A stretch of DNA of 60,568 nucleotides, taken from NCBI RefSeq assembly GCF_003349955.1, contig NZ_QLKQ01000047.1, positions 1 through 60,568 of the forward strand, written 5' to 3'. Below, one piece after another: positions 59,289 through 60,568 of the stretch (the first letter of the stretch is position 1; each line of letters begins with the position of its first letter). A model generated the notes under the pieces. The model did no database searches and was not told where the DNA came from. It saw only the letters and a list, made by a program, of their open reading frames with translations. A program made the position numbers and the translations under genes. The DNA is from Azospirillum brasilense. Its GTDB lineage: Bacteria; Pseudomonadota; Alphaproteobacteria; Azospirillales; Azospirillaceae.

Positions 59289-59447
59289 GGCGCTTCGGAG
59301 TACGGCAACCCCAGGCCCGCCGCAACGGATAACAGACAGGACGAGAGGCGCTTTGACAGAGGATCGGGAATGGTCCAAGGTCGCGCCGCTTTTTCCGCTG
59401 TTTACCGTTCACCGCATCCTCTGCCGTCAGCGCCAGGACCTTTCGCC

Positions 59448-60476
59448 ATGAGCAACACGCAGCCCGCCATCACCTTCGAGGAAATCCGCGCGCTGGTGCG
59501 CAACCTGCCGGGGCCGGACCTCGACGCCGGCACGGCGGCCCTCCAGCGCGAACGGCAGCTCACCAAGCCGGCGGGTGCGCTCGGCCGGCTGGAGGAGATC
59601 GCCCAGTGGATGGCGACGTGGCAAGGCCAGCACCCGGCGGAGGTGCGCCGCCCGCGCGTCGCCGTCTTCGCCGGCAACCACGGCGTCGCCGCCCGCGGCG
59701 TCTCGGCCTACCCGGCGGCGGTGACCGCCCAGATGGTCCAGAACTTCCAGAACGGCGGCGCCGCCGTGAACCAGCTCTGCGAGGTGGCCGACGCCGACCT
59801 GCGCGTCTACGAGCTGGACCTGGACACTCCCACCGCCGACTTCACCGAAGGCCCGGCGATGGGTGAGGAGGACTGCTGCCAGGCGATGGCCTACGGCATG
59901 ATGGCTGTGGAGACGGGCGTCCAGCTTCTGGCGCTCGGCGAGATGGGCATCGGCAACTCCACCGCGGCGGCGGCGCTCTGCCACGCGCTGTTCGGCGGGG
60001 AGGCCAAGGACTGGACGGGCCGCGGCACCGGGGTGGACGACGAGGGGCTGGCCCGCAAGGTCGCCGCCGTCGAGGCCGGTCTGGCCGCCAACCCGCAAGC
60101 CAAGGACGACCCGTTCGAGGCGCTGCGCTGCTTCGGCGGCTATGAGCTGGCGGCCATCGCCGGCGCCATACTGGCCGCCCGCATGGCGCGGGTGCCGGTG
60201 CTGCTCGACGGCTACGCCTGCACGGCGGCGGCGGCGGTGCTGTTCAAGGCCGACCGCCGGGCGCTCGACCATTGCATGGTCGCCCACCGCTCGGTCGAGC
60301 CGGGCCACGACCATCTGCTGGCGGCCATCGGCAAGGAGCCGCTGCTCGATCTGGGGATGCGTCTGGGCGAGGGCTCGGGCGCGGCGCTGGCGATCACCAT
60401 CGTGAAGTCGGCCTGCGCCTGCCACGCCGGCATGGCGACCTTCGCCGACGCGGGCGTCAGCACCCGCGGGGTGTGA
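59448..60476 (+). CDS. cobU: Nicotinate-nucleotide--dimethylbenzimidazole phosphoribosyltransferase
   Basis: Makes alpha-ribazole 5'-phosphate from nicotinate mononucleotide and dimethylbenzimidazole (CobT of Salmonella, CobU of P. denitrificans). It has 342 residues. Conserved blocks are VFAGNHGVAARGVSAYP, GEMGIGNSTAAAALC, GRGTGVDDEGL, and the catalytic glutamate E308 in RLGEGSGAALA. It is divergent from cobV-cobC and completes the nucleotide-loop gene group. The final stretch CACHAGMATFADAGVS is typical. Confidence 0.95.
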   Translation: MSNTQPAITFEEIRALVRNLPGPDLDAGTAALQRERQLTKPAGALGRLEEIAQWMATWQGQHPAEVRRPRVAVFAGNHGVAARGVSAYPAAVTAQMVQNFQNGGAAVNQLCEVADADLRVYELDLDTPTADFTEGPAMGEEDCCQAMAYGMMAVETGVQLLALGEMGIGNSTAAAALCHALFGGEAKDWTGRGTGVDDEGLARKVAAVEAGLAANPQAKDDPFEALRCFGGYELAAIAGAILAARMARVPVLLDGYACTAAAAVLFKADRRALDHCMVAHRSVEPGHDHLLAAIGKEPLLDLGMRLGEGSGAALAITIVKSACACHAGMATFADAGVSTRGV

Positions 60477-60490
60477 GGAAGGGGGGCTTT

Positions 60491-60568
60491 TGCCCCCACC
60501 CTAACCCTCCCCCGCTGGGCGGGGGAGGGGACCATTCTCCCTCCCCTGCGAAGCGGGGGAGGGCCGGG
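60491..60568. repeat. GC-rich double-hairpin repeat, copy 5 (runs off the window)
   Basis: CCCCCACCC end, first hairpin CCCTCCCCCGC / GCGGGGGAGGGG around 60504-60530, second hairpin CCCTCCCCTGCG / GCGGGGGAGGG to the window end. It follows the phosphoribosyltransferase gene. Confidence 0.9.

Noticed and set aside
59289..59447. Possible cobalamin riboswitch upstream of the nucleotide-loop genes
   Set aside because: No B12-box (GCCACTG type) or matching paired elements could be found on either strand; the same holds for the gap upstream of the cobaltochelatase cobS.

Overview
The window is a GC-rich stretch (roughly 70% G+C by eye) of an alphaproteobacterial chromosome, most likely Azospirillum or a close relative. 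The inference rests on the rpmH-rnpA-yidD-yidC-engB...argB block, aroK-aroB opposite the xerD block, the paired cobaltochelatase genes cobS/cobT, a RegB/RegA redox two-component pair, and dispersed CCCTCCCCCGC hairpin repeats. About 60 genes are supported, nearly all on compact intergenic spacing. No gap exceeds 300 bases. No rRNA, tRNA, CRISPR array, prophage or transposase gene is visible.

Left part (1-28.3 kb), mostly housekeeping. A ferric iron ABC transporter (permease cut by the left edge; binding protein at 2607-3635 with a Fur-type operator) brackets a pirin gene. Cobaltochelatase cobS and cobT are separated by a truncated GxxExxY nuclease-like gene framed by inverted pairs of a 15-base repeat. 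Then come a J-domain protein, BolA, a ribbon-helix-helix protein, a DUF2889 protein, a CBS-domain gene interrupted by an in-frame stop, aroB and aroK (His-rich tail). A forward unit follows (small membrane protein, large secreted Ala-rich protein, xerD), then malate synthase, a DMT transporter, accA, a MAPEG protein, a CorA/ZntB transporter, argB, a cation/proton antiporter, engB, yidC, yidD, rnpA and rpmH. rpmH has a clear sigma-70-like promoter.

Middle part (28.5-49.2 kb): a surface-polysaccharide locus. It holds an asparagine-synthase-like protein, five glycosyltransferases, a Wzy-like polymerase, an AlgJ/AlgX-like protein that appears to have lost its catalytic motifs, a secreted parallel beta-helix protein, a COQ7-like di-iron protein, a heptad-repeat coiled-coil protein, three nucleotide-sugar enzymes (GDP-fucose synthase-like, SDR epimerase, UDP-sugar dehydrogenase), a Wzx-like flippase and a fused chain-length/tyrosine-autokinase protein (ExoP/Wzc type). 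Many stop/start codons overlap. The set fits a Wzx/Wzy-dependent capsule, EPS or O-antigen pathway; the glycan itself cannot be read from sequence.

Right part (49.4-60.6 kb): a Crp/Fnr regulator with a DUF2892 membrane protein, an AraC regulator followed by a DMT exporter, regB-regA, an ABC-2 export pair, a stand-alone lpxD, a pyridoxamine-phosphate-oxidase-like protein, and the cobalamin nucleotide-loop genes (cobC-like phosphatase, cobalamin synthase, divergent NaMN:DMB phosphoribosyltransferase). Cobaltochelatase on the left and nucleotide-loop assembly on the right show that part of an aerobic-type B12 pathway lies in this region.

Five copies of a GC-rich hairpin repeat lie between genes; one encodes the C-terminus of a glycosyltransferase. 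Many long antisense reading frames exist because of the GC bias and were left out.
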